Source: Desulforhopalus vacuolatus | GTDB taxonomy: Bacteria; Desulfobacterota; Desulfobulbia; Desulfobulbales; Desulfocapsaceae | Assembly (NCBI RefSeq): GCF_016918505.1 | Contig: NZ_JAFFPZ010000002.1 | Coordinates: 62,001 to 126,000 of the forward strand | Direction of reading: 5' to 3' | DNA: 64,000 nucleotides | Program-made: the position numbers and the translations under genes | The notes under the pieces: model-generated | Seen by the model: the letters and a program-made list of their open reading frames with translations, nothing else | What the model was told of the DNA's origin: nothing | Database searches by the model: none | Part shown: positions 50,595 through 59,859 of the stretch, piece after piece | How positions within the stretch are numbered: the first letter of the stretch is position 1 | How the letters are laid out: every line of letters begins with the position of its first letter

Positions 50595-51917
50595 TTAGCT
50601 TTCGACAGAGGGCTTCGGCGACAACTCCATGCGGATGCTGGTGGCCCGAGAACCCGTAATTTCCAGTACTTCGGCTGTCGTTTCCCCATCAAGTTCAATC
50701 CGATCCCCAACGCTGAGCACCTGGCCTGTTCTTTCCGTTAACAGTCCCGACAGAGTTTCAGTCTCCATACTGCTGAGATGGAGCTTGAGTCGCTGGTTCA
50801 CGACATCAATTCCGGTTCCGCCGGGAACGATGAATTTACCCGGACCATCGGGTTTGATCTGCAGCGGACTTGTGTCGAACTCATCCTCAACGGGTCCGAC
50901 AATGCGTTCCAGCACATCTTCCAGGGTTATACAGCCGATGACAGTACCGTATTCATCGACGACAAAAGCCATGTGCTGATGTGTTTCCTGAAACTGCCGT
51001 AAAAGGCGACTGATTTGCAGCGTTTCAGGTATAAACTGAGCCGGGCGGGCAATTAAGCGCAGGGCATCCTCCATATCCGGGGAGACATCCAGCAAATCTT
51101 TGATGTGCACGACCCCCAGGACATTGTCTAAAGATCCGTCACATAAAGGATAGCGTGAATGCTTGTTTTGCGATGCCAGGGATCTGCATTCCAGAAATGT
51201 CCGGTTGATATCAAAAAAAACAATGTCGGCACGGGGTTGCATAATATGACGGCAGACGGTGTCATCAAACTCAAAAACTGCTTTTAATAAACGGTGTTCG
51301 GCCTGGCTCAGCTCTCCCTGTTTGCGAGACTGGTTCAACAAGGCCTTAATTTCATCTTCACTGTGAACTGTGTCATGTTCAGAAACAGCTTTCACCCCAA
51401 TTTTTTTCAATAAAAATGAGGTGGTTGCATTTAATGCAATCATGAACGGAAAGGAAAGGAAGTAAAAAAATTTCAGAGGCAGGGCAAACCACAATAAGAT
51501 CTTTTCCGGTCGTCTCAGAGCGTATATCTTTGGTGCCTGTTCACCCAAAACAAGATGAATCGCAGTTATTGAAGTAAACGCCACCGCAAAGGCAATTCCA
51601 TGAATCCATATCTCAGAAACAACCCCTGCAGTCAGAAGCAGCGGCCGCAGCAGATGGGCAATTGCCGGCTCTCCAATCCACCCGAGGCCAAGGGAAGCCA
51701 TTGTTATGCCAAGCTGACATGCAGACAATGATGCGTCCATGCGCTGGGTCAGCCAGTGTGCTGTTGCCGCAAAGGGTTTATTATTGGCTACGTGCTCCTC
51801 AAGCTTGCCGGGGCGAATTTTCACCAGCGCAAACTCTGCGGCAACAAAAAAGCCGTTTATAATTACGAGGAAAATTGCCAGAACAATATTTATAATATCA
51901 GTTGATAAGGTCGACAC
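50595..51917 (-). CDS. CNNM/CorC (HlyC/CorC) family membrane protein with CBS domains
   Basis: The 440-residue protein has an N-terminal DUF21 membrane domain (about 1-190, four helices; GFFVAAEFALVKIRPGKLEE and ACQLGITMASLGLGWIGEPA). A CBS pair (about 205-330; IMQPRADIVFFDINRTF and FVVDEYGTVIGCITLEDVLE) and a C-terminal CorC_HlyC transporter-associated domain (about 345-430; KFIVPGGTGIDVVNQRL) follow. Such proteins are linked to Mg2+ or other cation transport. The start is GTG at 51917 with TGGAGG upstream. Confidence 0.9.
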   Translation of the reverse strand: MSTLSTDIINIVLAIFLVIINGFFVAAEFALVKIRPGKLEEHVANNKPFAATAHWLTQRMDASLSACQLGITMASLGLGWIGEPAIAHLLRPLLLTAGVVSEIWIHGIAFAVAFTSITAIHLVLGEQAPKIYALRRPEKILLWFALPLKFFYFLSFPFMIALNATTSFLLKKIGVKAVSEHDTVHSEDEIKALLNQSRKQGELSQAEHRLLKAVFEFDDTVCRHIMQPRADIVFFDINRTFLECRSLASQNKHSRYPLCDGSLDNVLGVVHIKDLLDVSPDMEDALRLIARPAQFIPETLQISRLLRQFQETHQHMAFVVDEYGTVIGCITLEDVLERIVGPVEDEFDTSPLQIKPDGPGKFIVPGGTGIDVVNQRLKLHLSSMETETLSGLLTERTGQVLSVGDRIELDGETTAEVLEITGSRATSIRMELSPKPSVES

Positions 51918-51978
51918 GTGGTGTCCTCCAGATGTAATTCAAGCGAGATCTTATCCCAGCCATCACAATTTTTTATTC

Positions 51979-52167
51979 ATGTATCATTTCCGAACTGATG
52001 AACCTGATTATCATTGCGGAAATATTCATTTTGCCGAAACTCTCGGTTTGAGAGGATTGTTTAAGCTGAGGGGCATAAATACAGTTGAACCGTACAAAAA
52101 AATTTCAGATTTACAGCATAAGGGCGCCCGTGTTGCACTTCTTGTCCTCATCCACTGTCTGCCTTGA
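51979..52167 (+). CDS. Possible small protein, 62 residues
   Basis: The frame reads MYHFRTDEPDYHCGNIHFAE, then a basic segment. I recognise no family and see no clear ribosome-binding site. It may be a degraded gene. It lies divergent from the CorC-like gene and convergent with the 73-residue gene. Confidence 0.3.
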   Translation: MYHFRTDEPDYHCGNIHFAETLGLRGLFKLRGINTVEPYKKISDLQHKGARVALLVLIHCLP

Positions 52168-52186
52168 ACGAGTTGTCAGCCAATAA

Positions 52187-52408
52187 CTATTTGATCCGAA
52201 TGTCCTTGCCCTCGGCCTTCATCAGCCTGGCAAATTTGGTCCAGGAAAGGCGTTTTTTGTTTACCGAATTGCCAGTGGGAACCCACTCAATGTTGCCCTT
52301 GCTGATAAGGACAGTACCCAGTTTGTGCCCATCTTTTTTGACTTCAATCGTCACGTCCTTGTGGAGTACGAACCTGGTGGAAATATCCATTGTGACTTCA
52401 TGTGCCAT
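52187..52408 (-). CDS. Hypothetical protein, 73 residues
   Basis: This small basic protein (TMDISTRFVLHKDVTIEVKK, then LGTVLISKGNIEWVP and LSWTKFARLMKAEG) looks like a compact beta-rich fold plus a helix. I recall similar conserved short proteins of unknown function but cannot name a family. AAGGAGAATG stands before the ATG at 52408, so it is likely real. Upstream is a hairpin AAAAATCG-GCAG-CGATTTTT (52499-52518), part of a sequence shared with 41450-41500. Confidence 0.6.
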   Translation of the reverse strand: MAHEVTMDISTRFVLHKDVTIEVKKDGHKLGTVLISKGNIEWVPTGNSVNKKRLSWTKFARLMKAEGKDIRIK

Positions 52409-52680
52409 GACATTCTCCTTTGCTGGTTGACGTTTTGCTCAGTTACCGCAAGGAAAGTGCAGTTGCTGACCGGTACTGTTGTGAAGGCTGAGCCCTGACA
52501 AAAATCGGCAGCGATTTTTGCCGTTGCTTCATTGGTAGTGTTTATTGTGCTCTGTTTCCTGTATAGATCGACGACGATCAATAATTCTAAAAATTTTATC
52601 ATCCTTATTCAGAAGGCTACCTTATATCGACTTCTCCCGCAGGAAAAGCCCGAGTGAATTCTGCTGTTCAGGGAAACATA

Positions 52681-53385
52681 ATGCAATTATTCTTAGTGAA
52701 AAAAACAGCAGTTCTCGACCGCCGAGATGAGAGCAACCATCCTCTCCTGAGTCGAACCTTTTCACAAACCAGTAGGCAACTGCCAACAATTGCCCAGATT
52801 AAAAGCTCTATCTATACTGACCGGCTGTGGGCCGAAGCCGGGGAATTCGACCGAAAAAAACACCTGCTGACCATCCTGCTCCGGGAGTCCTACGTCGGCC
52901 AGTCCTTTGTGCTTCTCACTGATGAGTTCGTCAGGTCGCTGCAACTGCTTTGTACCGATTTCACATGCATTGTTGAACTCGGGGCAGGCGTCGGCTGGCT
53001 TGGACACTGGCTCTGCAAATACGGTATCAGGATGCAAACCTCCATTGATAACAAAACCTGGCCTGATTTTCCGCAGGACCGGTATCTTGATATTGTCCAG
53101 AAAATGGATTCCCTGGAGTATCTGCGGCTTCATCCTGAAGTTGATTTGTTTATCCTTGCCTGGCCCCAGGAGGATGACCTGGCCTCCCGCATCTGGCAGG
53201 CTCTGCGTCCTGGCCAGCATCTTTTATATATCGGAGAGAACAAAGGCGGCTGCACAGCTGACAACATTTTTTTTGAGCTGATCCACGGCCACGAAGTGGA
53301 ACATAATGGCACCAAAAAAATGAGAGAATCGTTTCTCTCATTTGATGATTTTCACGATCAGCCCCATCTTTATCAAAAAGCCTGA
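52681..53385 (+). CDS. Class I SAM-dependent methyltransferase-like protein
   Basis: This 234-residue protein has a motif I-like glycine-rich loop CIVELGAGVGWLGHWLCKYG and an acidic end of strand 2 (SIDNKTWPDF). DLFILAWPQEDD and LRPGQHLLYIGENKGG fit later strands. The substrate is unknown, and sequence outside motif I is divergent, so it could bind SAM without methylating. ATG at 52681 is preceded by CAGGGAAAC; an in-frame ATG at 52654-equivalent is less likely. Confidence 0.6.
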   Translation: MQLFLVKKTAVLDRRDESNHPLLSRTFSQTSRQLPTIAQIKSSIYTDRLWAEAGEFDRKKHLLTILLRESYVGQSFVLLTDEFVRSLQLLCTDFTCIVELGAGVGWLGHWLCKYGIRMQTSIDNKTWPDFPQDRYLDIVQKMDSLEYLRLHPEVDLFILAWPQEDDLASRIWQALRPGQHLLYIGENKGGCTADNIFFELIHGHEVEHNGTKKMRESFLSFDDFHDQPHLYQKA

Positions 53386-53418
53386 TGTCTTTTAGATTTT
53401 TTAAGGACTGAACAGATA

Positions 53419-54039
53419 TCAACCTGCTTCGTCATGACCTGCTGCTGAAGGGAAGCTGTCCATGTGCGGCTTTACAGCTTTGCCGAGCCAGGCAATTATT
53501 TCGCCAAGGTTTTTCATGTTTGCCAACGCCTCGGTATCCTCTGCGACATCCCCTTTGGCCAGTCCTACCCCCATATTCCAGTACGTCGACCCCGGGAGAA
53601 TCATCTGGTTGATCTGGAACATATGATTGATGGTGTCGTACACATGAAGTGCACCACCGCGTCTGTTGGCAACCACTGCAGCACCTATTTTGCCACGCAA
53701 CGCATTGTTATTTGCCAATCCTACAAAACCAGTTCTGTCAAGGAGAGCTTTCATCTCGGAGGTAACATCGGCGAAGTAGGTCGGTGAACCGAAAATAATG
53801 GCATCTGCCTGAAGAATTTCCTGGAAAAGATCGTTAAAGACGTCAGTCTTTATAGCGCATTCCATGTTCTTTTTTTCCCAGCATTTTCCACAGGCCAGAC
53901 AGCCACGAATTTTATTCCCGCCTATCTGGACAATTCGGGTCCCCCATCCTGCACTTTTGAGGGGTTTCAAGACTTCTTCAAGCAGCATTTCTGTATTGCC
54001 ACCTTTACGCGGACTTCCGTTTACAGCAAGTGCATACAT
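53419..54039 (-). CDS. Flavodoxin-fold NAD(P)H-dependent FMN reductase / iron-sulfur flavoprotein
   Basis: This 206-residue protein has the FMN-binding N-terminus VNGSPRKGGNTEMLLEEVL, a cysteine motif GCLACGKCWEKKNMECAIKT that may bind a 4Fe-4S cluster, and IIFGSPTYFADVTSEMKALL with VVANRRGGA. Such proteins shuttle electrons in anaerobes. The exact partners are unknown. It stands alone between convergent and divergent neighbours. Confidence 0.88.
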   Translation of the reverse strand: MYALAVNGSPRKGGNTEMLLEEVLKPLKSAGWGTRIVQIGGNKIRGCLACGKCWEKKNMECAIKTDVFNDLFQEILQADAIIFGSPTYFADVTSEMKALLDRTGFVGLANNNALRGKIGAAVVANRRGGALHVYDTINHMFQINQMILPGSTYWNMGVGLAKGDVAEDTEALANMKNLGEIIAWLGKAVKPHMDSFPSAAGHDEAG

Positions 54040-54090
54040 TTTTACACCTTTTTCTTTGTTTTTTTATCCAGCGAAACAGGGGCTTATCAT

Positions 54091-54123
54091 TCAACAATAC
54101 AGTGCCACTCATTGTATTGTTGA
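54091..54123. other. Inverted repeat upstream of the flavoprotein gene
   Basis: TCAACAATACA and TGTATTGTTGA (11 bp each) are separated by 11 nt. It lies about 50 bp before the ATG at 54039 and could be an operator or RNA hairpin. Confidence 0.4.
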
Positions 54124-54227
54124 GTGTACACCCCACTCAACAGTCAGGTTCTTCCCAAAAAAATCAGGTTCCGGTTTGACGGGAAAGACCTCAAAAAAAT
54201 TCAATTTCTTACTTTGCTCAATATCAT

Positions 54228-54256
54228 AACGAAATACAAGGTTCTTCAAGGTTCCC
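54228..54256. repeat. Half of a family 1 MITE
   Basis: Only the end AACGAAATACAAGG...TTCTTCAAGGTTCCC is recognisable. The other end is not convincing. It is probably a decayed insertion. Confidence 0.5.
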
Positions 54257-54412
54257 TGAAGAGGGACGCTTGTATCCGCAGGTTTTTTTCTCTGCACATT
54301 AAGAACCGGCTGCTCGCAGGCATAAATAAATTCATGCTCCCCCCCTTTTTGAGTTATATCTACATATACTGTATGTACATAAAGAAAGAGCGCAGACAGA
54401 AGAGTCTCTTGT

Positions 54413-54553
54413 GGGAACCTTGAATAATAAGTCTTTCGCCCATCTTCTTCGTTACAGTCAAAAATTTATCCTCGCAATATCAAATATATAGCTCCGGTAA
54501 ATTTTCTCCTGTGCCTTGAATATGAACGAAATACAAGATTATTCAAGGAACCC
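54413..54553. mobile_element. Family 1 MITE, copy E, 141 bp
   Basis: Ends GGGAACCTTGAATAATAAG and GATTATTCAAGGAACCC are flanked by TTGT on both sides. It lies 108 bp before pta, inside its probable promoter region. Confidence 0.9.
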
Positions 54554-54661
54554 TTGTGCTTTGCATGTTGCCCTGAGTCTGCTTTGGGTAAGGGGGGGAG
54601 ATCGTGCTGATGGTTACGGGGCATGAATCCAATCATTTTTCTTACAGCCTGAGGATAATCA

Positions 54662-56773
54662 ATGTCGAAAAATTTATATATTACTGCACTGGAACCTCAC
54701 AGTGGCATATCTCTGGTTGCCCTTGGAGTGATGGAGTTTCTCGTGCGAAACCTGGGGCGTGTCGCTGTTTTTCGCCCGATAATCAACACTGACTATAGTA
54801 CCGAAAAGAAAGATGATATTCTCCATTTGATATCAACGTATTACAATCTTGATATCGAGTATCGCCGGATGTATGCCTATACCTTTGACGAAGCGCGGAC
54901 ACTCGTTGCTGACAAAAAAAATGACAAACTTCTTGAAGGGGTTCTTGAACGTTATAAAGATCTGGAAGACGAATTTGATTTTGTTCTCTGTCTGGGTACA
55001 GATTTTGCCAGTGACTCGGCAGCGTTTGAGTTTGAACTCAACGTTGAAATTGCCAACAATCTCAATTGTCCGGTGCTGATGCTTGCCAATGCGCACCAGG
55101 GATCTCTTGAAGGTGTTGTCCAGTCGTGCCGGTTTGCTCTGGAATCTTTTGCAGAAAAAGGGTCGAAAATACTGTCGCTCATTGTCAACAGAACTCCGCC
55201 CGGCCTGCAGGAGGATATGCTGCAGGCTCTTCAGAGCAGGTTGCAGGATCAAATAGAGCTGATCTATTCAATTCCTTTTGAAGAGACCCTTGACCGACCG
55301 ACAATGGCTGAGATCGCCAGTGCACTGGATGCAACAGTAATCTATGGCAGCCAGCTGCTGAACAAACCGGTGTCCCGTTTTGTTATCGCGGCAATGAACT
55401 TGAAAAATTTATTGCCAACAATCGAGAACGATAATCTTATTATTACCACGGTTGACCGGGTTGATGTTATTCTCGGGATGCTGGCCGCATCCCGATCGTC
55501 AAACATGCCCAATATCGGTGGCATGGTCCTTACCAGATATCTGGAACCTGATGAAAGTCTGCGTAATCTTCTCCTTGGGACTGACGACCTGGTTCCTATC
55601 CTCAAGGTGAAAGAGGATACTTTTACCACTGCGACGAAGATAACCGCTATTCACAACTCTATTACTCCTGATTCGACGCTGAAAATCGCCTCTGGTCTGG
55701 GGTTGTTTGAGTCCAATGTGGACACGACGGCGTTAAGAAAAAAAATTGTCGGTTACCGTTTACTGTTTACCACCCCGAAGATGTTCGAATTTGGGCTCGT
55801 CAAGCGTGCCCGTGCCTTTAAACAGACGATAGTGCTGCCTGAAGGGGAAGATGAACGGATATTGCGGGCGGCGGAAATCCTTATTCACCGGGAGGTGGTA
55901 GAGATTATCCTGCTCGGGAGATTGCCTGCTATTAAAAATAAGATTTTAAGCCTTGGGCTGGCTCTTGAGGGAGTTAAAATTATTGATCCGGTAGATTCGG
56001 ATCTTCTTGATGACTATGCCGCGACCTATTTTGCACTGAGAAAACATAAGGGGATTACGCCGGATAATGCACGGGATGTGATGTCAGCCGTCAATTACTT
56101 CGGGACCATGATGGTTTATAAAGGGGATGCGGACGGAATGGTGTCTGGCGCAGTTCACTCCACACTTAACACTGTGCGGCCTTCTCTTGAATTTGTAAAA
56201 ACGAAACCCGGCAGTACCATCATGTCATCAGTATTTTTTATGTGTCTTGAAGACCGTGTGCTGGCGTACGGTGACTGTGCCGTTAACCCCCGGCCGACAG
56301 CAGAGCAGCTTGCTGAGATAGCAATTGAATCTGCAAAAACAGCTCTGCTGTTTGGGATAAGACCTTATGTTGCCATGCTGTCCTACTCTTCCGGAACATC
56401 TGGTATTGGCGAAGAGGTCGAAAAAGTTAAAAAAGCCACAGAAATCGCCCACAGACTGGCGCCTGATCTGTTGCTTGAAGGCCCGATTCAGTACGATGCA
56501 GCGGTCGACCCCATAGTTGCCAAAACGAAGATGCCGCACAGTAAAGTGGCTGGCAGGGCGACTGTCTTTATCTTTCCTGATCTCAATACCGGCAATAATA
56601 CCTATAAAGCTGTGCAGCGTTCGGCCGGTGCGGTGGCTATCGGTCCTGTTATGCAGGGTCTGAATAAACCGGTAAACGATCTCAGTCGTGGCTGTGTGGT
56701 CACAGACATTGTGAACACTGTGGCAATTACTGCTATTCAGGCTCAGGCGAAGAAAGGGTTGATCTCACCCTGA
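54662..56773 (+). CDS. pta: Phosphate acetyltransferase (long, DRTGG-containing form)
   Basis: The 703-residue enzyme interconverts acetyl-CoA and acetyl phosphate. An N-terminal P-loop-like AAA_26 domain (about 1-210; a degenerate loop near EPHSGISLVALGV) is followed by a DRTGG domain (about 220-330). The catalytic PTA domain (about 375-700) includes IVLPEGEDERILRAAEILIH, DGMVSGAVHSTLNTVRP, LSYSSGTSG and VFIFPDLNTGNNTYKAVQRS. The build matches E. coli Pta. GAGG stands 8 bp before the ATG. The usual partner ackA is not in the window. Confidence 0.95.
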   Translation: MSKNLYITALEPHSGISLVALGVMEFLVRNLGRVAVFRPIINTDYSTEKKDDILHLISTYYNLDIEYRRMYAYTFDEARTLVADKKNDKLLEGVLERYKDLEDEFDFVLCLGTDFASDSAAFEFELNVEIANNLNCPVLMLANAHQGSLEGVVQSCRFALESFAEKGSKILSLIVNRTPPGLQEDMLQALQSRLQDQIELIYSIPFEETLDRPTMAEIASALDATVIYGSQLLNKPVSRFVIAAMNLKNLLPTIENDNLIITTVDRVDVILGMLAASRSSNMPNIGGMVLTRYLEPDESLRNLLLGTDDLVPILKVKEDTFTTATKITAIHNSITPDSTLKIASGLGLFESNVDTTALRKKIVGYRLLFTTPKMFEFGLVKRARAFKQTIVLPEGEDERILRAAEILIHREVVEIILLGRLPAIKNKILSLGLALEGVKIIDPVDSDLLDDYAATYFALRKHKGITPDNARDVMSAVNYFGTMMVYKGDADGMVSGAVHSTLNTVRPSLEFVKTKPGSTIMSSVFFMCLEDRVLAYGDCAVNPRPTAEQLAEIAIESAKTALLFGIRPYVAMLSYSSGTSGIGEEVEKVKKATEIAHRLAPDLLLEGPIQYDAAVDPIVAKTKMPHSKVAGRATVFIFPDLNTGNNTYKAVQRSAGAVAIGPVMQGLNKPVNDLSRGCVVTDIVNTVAITAIQAQAKKGLISP

Positions 56774-56774
56774 T

Positions 56775-56828
56775 GGGAACATCCACCTGTGCCTCGAAGG
56801 AACGAATGCAGGCTGTTTCCAGGTACCC
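56775..56828. mobile_element. Short 54-bp family 1 MITE variant after pta
   Basis: GGGAACATCCACCTGTGCCT leads to GCAGGCTGTTTCCAGGTACC and a final C. It is the reverse complement of the variant end at 25391-25438. Flanks TGAT and TGTT differ by one base. The left flank holds the pta stop TGA. Confidence 0.65.
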
Positions 56829-56949
56829 TGTTGTCTCTTCAAATGGCATTGGCCGATGAGAGATAAAACCACAGGATCCGAGTATTTTTCTCCTAAATGC
56901 CCCTTTTTCTTCTCCCTGGACTGCCTCTTGCTTTTTCCTGTGCCAATTC

Positions 56950-56977
56950 TTGACAAAGACTGACCCTTACTTATTTT
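56950..56977 (+). promoter_or_regulatory. Candidate promoter for grpE-dnaK
   Basis: TTGACA at 56950-56955 and TATTTT at 56972-56977 are separated by 16 nt, about 60 bp before the grpE ATG. It resembles a sigma-70 promoter. No CIRCE element or clear heat-shock sigma promoter is visible. Confidence 0.35.
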
Positions 56978-57035
56978 TCTCCTGTTAACGGTGCAATTTT
57001 AAACAACTTATTGAATGAACTGGGCAGGAGATTAC

Positions 57036-57644
57036 ATGAGCGAAATAAAGAAAGAGAATGATACTCCGGGGATGAAACAGACAGAGAATGATCCGGTGCA
57101 GGAAGACGCGGAACAGACTCTCACCGATACCGATGCAGGAGATACAGATGCAGAGGAACCCCTTGAAGTGCAGCTGGCAAAGGCGAAGGAAGAGACTGCC
57201 AGTCTTAAGGACAGAATGCTGCGGTCGGCTGCAGAGAATGACAACTTTAAGAAACGTCTTGAACGTGAAAAGATTGCCAGCCTGAAGTACGCCGGAGAGA
57301 CAATCTTCCGCGAGATTCTACCCTCAGTGGACAACCTTGAACGTGCAGTCAGCCAGGGAACGGCGGAAGGTGCAGATGCGGAGGCCAGACAGAAGTCGCT
57401 GATTGAGGGCGTGCAGATGACACTCAAGAGCCTGATGGCAACCCTTGCCAAATTTGAGGTGAAACCAATTGAAAGTGTTGGCAAACCTTTTGATCCTCAG
57501 CATCAGGAAGCACTGGTGATGGAGGCGAGCGATACGGTTCCGGCTCAGCATGTGGTCAATGAATATGAGAAGGGATTCTGGTATAAAGATCGGCTGTTGC
57601 GTCCGGCAAAAGTTATTGTTTCTTCCGGTGAGAAGAACGGTTGA
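57036..57644 (+). CDS. grpE: GrpE, nucleotide exchange factor for DnaK
   Basis: GrpE (202 residues) releases ADP from DnaK. An acidic N-terminal tail (about 1-45) is followed by the long helix with LKDRMLRSAAENDNFKKRLE, ASLKYAGETIFREILPSVDN and LERAV. The C-terminal beta domain has PFDPQHQEALVMEASD, VVNEYEKGFWYKDRLLRPAK and VIVS. GGAG is 7 bp before the ATG at 57036. dnaK follows 112 bp later. No hrcA or dnaJ is in the window. Confidence 0.95.
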   Translation: MSEIKKENDTPGMKQTENDPVQEDAEQTLTDTDAGDTDAEEPLEVQLAKAKEETASLKDRMLRSAAENDNFKKRLEREKIASLKYAGETIFREILPSVDNLERAVSQGTAEGADAEARQKSLIEGVQMTLKSLMATLAKFEVKPIESVGKPFDPQHQEALVMEASDTVPAQHVVNEYEKGFWYKDRLLRPAKVIVSSGEKNG

Positions 57645-57756
57645 AACCCCTTGAAAACAAGAGTTTCAGCCTTGACTTTAAGTGCGGAATGAGCACCTTT
57701 AATGCGTACTGAAATGGATAAAGTTTTTATAACCAGCGGAATTTAGGAGAAAAATT

Positions 57757-59676
57757 ATGAGTAAAATTATTGGTATTGACCTCGGGACTACCAACTCCTG
57801 TGTGGCAATTATGGAGGGCGGTGAACCAAAAGTAATCGCCAACGCCGAAGGGAATCGGACGACACCGTCTGTTGTCGCTTTTACAGATAATGGCGAACGT
57901 CTCGTCGGACAGATTGCAAAGCGTCAGGCTGTTACCAATCCGACCCGTACGCTCTACGCGGTAAAACGTCTTATCGGTCGTCGGTTCAGTGATGCTGAGG
58001 TTCAGCGTTCTATTGACATCAGCCCCTTCAACATCGTTGAGGGTAAAAATGGCGCCGTAAATGTGGAAGTGGAAGGCAAGGATTATCGTCCTGCAGAAAT
58101 TTCTGCCATGGTGCTGGCTAAGATGAAGCAGACCGCTGAAGAATATCTCGGTGAACCGGTGACAGAAGCAGTTGTTACCGTCCCTGCGTACTTCAACGAT
58201 TCCCAGCGTCAGGCTACCAAGGACGCCGGGAAGATTGCCGGGCTGAATGTGCAGAGGATTATCAACGAGCCGACCGCAGCTTCTCTGGCTTACGGGCTTG
58301 ATAAGACGGGCGAAGAGAAAATCGCTGTATTTGACCTCGGTGGTGGTACTTTTGATGTCTCTATCCTTGAGATTGGCGACGGTGTGTTTGAAGTAAAATC
58401 CACCAACGGTGATACCTTCCTTGGTGGCGAAGACTTCGATATGCGTATCGTCAACTGGATGGCAGACGAGTTCAAACGTCAGCAGGGCATTGACCTGCGC
58501 GGCGACAAAATGGCACTGCAGCGGCTGAAAGAAGAGGCTGAAAAGGCCAAGATGGAACTTTCTTCTACTAAAGAAACTGATATCAACCTGCCGTTTATCA
58601 CCGCAGACGCATCCGGTCCGAAACACTTGAACCTCAAGTTGTCTCGTGCCAAACTTGAGACTCTCGTAGAGGATCTGATTGAGCGGACTGTCGGTCCCTG
58701 TCAAACTGCGCTGAAAGACGCCGGACTCTCCCCCTCTGAAATCAATGAGGTTATCCTTGTTGGTGGTATGAGCCGGATGCCTAAAGTTCAGGAGAAAGTA
58801 AAAGAGATCTTCGGCAAAGAACCACATAAAGGTGTAAACCCTGACGAAGTCGTGGCTATCGGTGCTGCAATCCAGGGTGGGGTTCTTCAGGGCGACGTCA
58901 AAGACGTTCTGCTCCTCGACGTTACTCCTCTGTCTCTCGGCATTGAAACCCTCGGCGGTGTAACCACCAAACTGATTGAGAAGAACACTACTGTTCCGAC
59001 CAAGAAAAGTCAGGTCTTCTCTACTGCTGCGGATAACCAGCCGACCGTCTCCATCCATGTTCTTCAGGGTGAGCGTGAAATGGCGCAGGATAACAAAACT
59101 ATCGGTCGCTTTGACCTTTCTGACATTCCGCCGGCTCCGCGTGGAGTGCCGCAGGTTGAGGTAACTTTTGACCTCGATGCCAACGGTATTCTGTCGGTAT
59201 CCGCCAAGGATCTCGGCACCGGCAAAGAGCAGTCGATCAAGATCACTGCTTCTTCCGGCCTTACCAAAGAAGAGATCGACCGGATGATGAAGGATGCTGA
59301 ACTGCATGCAGATGAAGATAAAAAGCATAAAGAGCTGGTTGAGGCACGTAATGGCGCCGACGCTCTGGTTCACGGAACGCAGAAAAGCCTCAAGGACCTT
59401 GGTGACAAGGTGGATGCTGAAACTAAAAGCAACGTTGAACGTGAGATTGAGAATGTCAACAAGGTAAAAGACGGTGATGATCTCGCGGCCATTACTGCCG
59501 CTGTTGAAGCTCTGACTCAGGCTTCTCATAAATTGGCTGAAATGATGTATCAACAGGCCTCTCAGGATGGTCCCGAAGGTGGCGCAGGTGCTGCTGGTGG
59601 TGCCGCTGGCGGTGACGCCGGGAAAAAAGGTGGGGACGATGATGTCGTAGACGCCGATTTTGAAGAGGTGAAGTAA
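57757..59676 (+). CDS. dnaK: DnaK, Hsp70 chaperone
   Basis: This 639-residue ATP-dependent chaperone shows [68 protein letters not shown], the linker [20 protein letters not shown] and a glycine/alanine-rich tail ending [18 protein letters not shown] lies before the ATG. A strong terminator follows. The minus strand carries a long antisense open frame that is a codon-usage artefact. Confidence 0.98.
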   Translation: MSKIIGIDLGTTNSCVAIMEGGEPKVIANAEGNRTTPSVVAFTDNGERLVGQIAKRQAVTNPTRTLYAVKRLIGRRFSDAEVQRSIDISPFNIVEGKNGAVNVEVEGKDYRPAEISAMVLAKMKQTAEEYLGEPVTEAVVTVPAYFNDSQRQATKDAGKIAGLNVQRIINEPTAASLAYGLDKTGEEKIAVFDLGGGTFDVSILEIGDGVFEVKSTNGDTFLGGEDFDMRIVNWMADEFKRQQGIDLRGDKMALQRLKEEAEKAKMELSSTKETDINLPFITADASGPKHLNLKLSRAKLETLVEDLIERTVGPCQTALKDAGLSPSEINEVILVGGMSRMPKVQEKVKEIFGKEPHKGVNPDEVVAIGAAIQGGVLQGDVKDVLLLDVTPLSLGIETLGGVTTKLIEKNTTVPTKKSQVFSTAADNQPTVSIHVLQGEREMAQDNKTIGRFDLSDIPPAPRGVPQVEVTFDLDANGILSVSAKDLGTGKEQSIKITASSGLTKEEIDRMMKDAELHADEDKKHKELVEARNGADALVHGTQKSLKDLGDKVDAETKSNVEREIENVNKVKDGDDLAAITAAVEALTQASHKLAEMMYQQASQDGPEGGAGAAGGAAGGDAGKKGGDDDVVDADFEEVK

Positions 59677-59706
59677 CAGGTTGCCTGAGCAATCAGGATT
59701 GACGAG

Positions 59707-59744
59707 ACGGAGCGGGAAGAGTAATCTTCCCGCTCCGTTTTTTT
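59707..59744 (+). terminator. Intrinsic terminator after dnaK
   Basis: ACGGAGCGGGAAGA, loop GTAA, then TCTTCCCGCTCCGT followed by a T run. The stem is a perfect 14 bp. Confidence 0.95.
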
Positions 59745-59791
59745 ATTTTTACTGCACTTAAACGCGCCTTTCTGACGACGCTTACCCTTTA

Positions 59792-59836
59792 GGCTGCCTC
59801 GAATATGAACGAAATCCAAGATTATTCAAGGTACCC
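59792..59836. mobile_element. Minimal 45-bp family 1 MITE in the trpS leader
   Basis: It begins GGCTGCCTCGAATATGAACG and ends GATTATTCAAGGTACCC. TTTA flanks both sides. It ends 23 bp before the trpS ATG, so it forms part of the trpS 5' leader. Confidence 0.78.
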
Positions 59837-59859
59837 TTTATTCATCACAAAAAAACATT

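Noticed and set aside
57727-59553. 608-codon open frame antisense to dnaK
   Set aside because: Long antisense frames opposite dnaK are a known artefact of its codon usage and have been mis-annotated as glutamate dehydrogenase. The sense strand is clearly DnaK and no ribosome-binding site supports the antisense frame.
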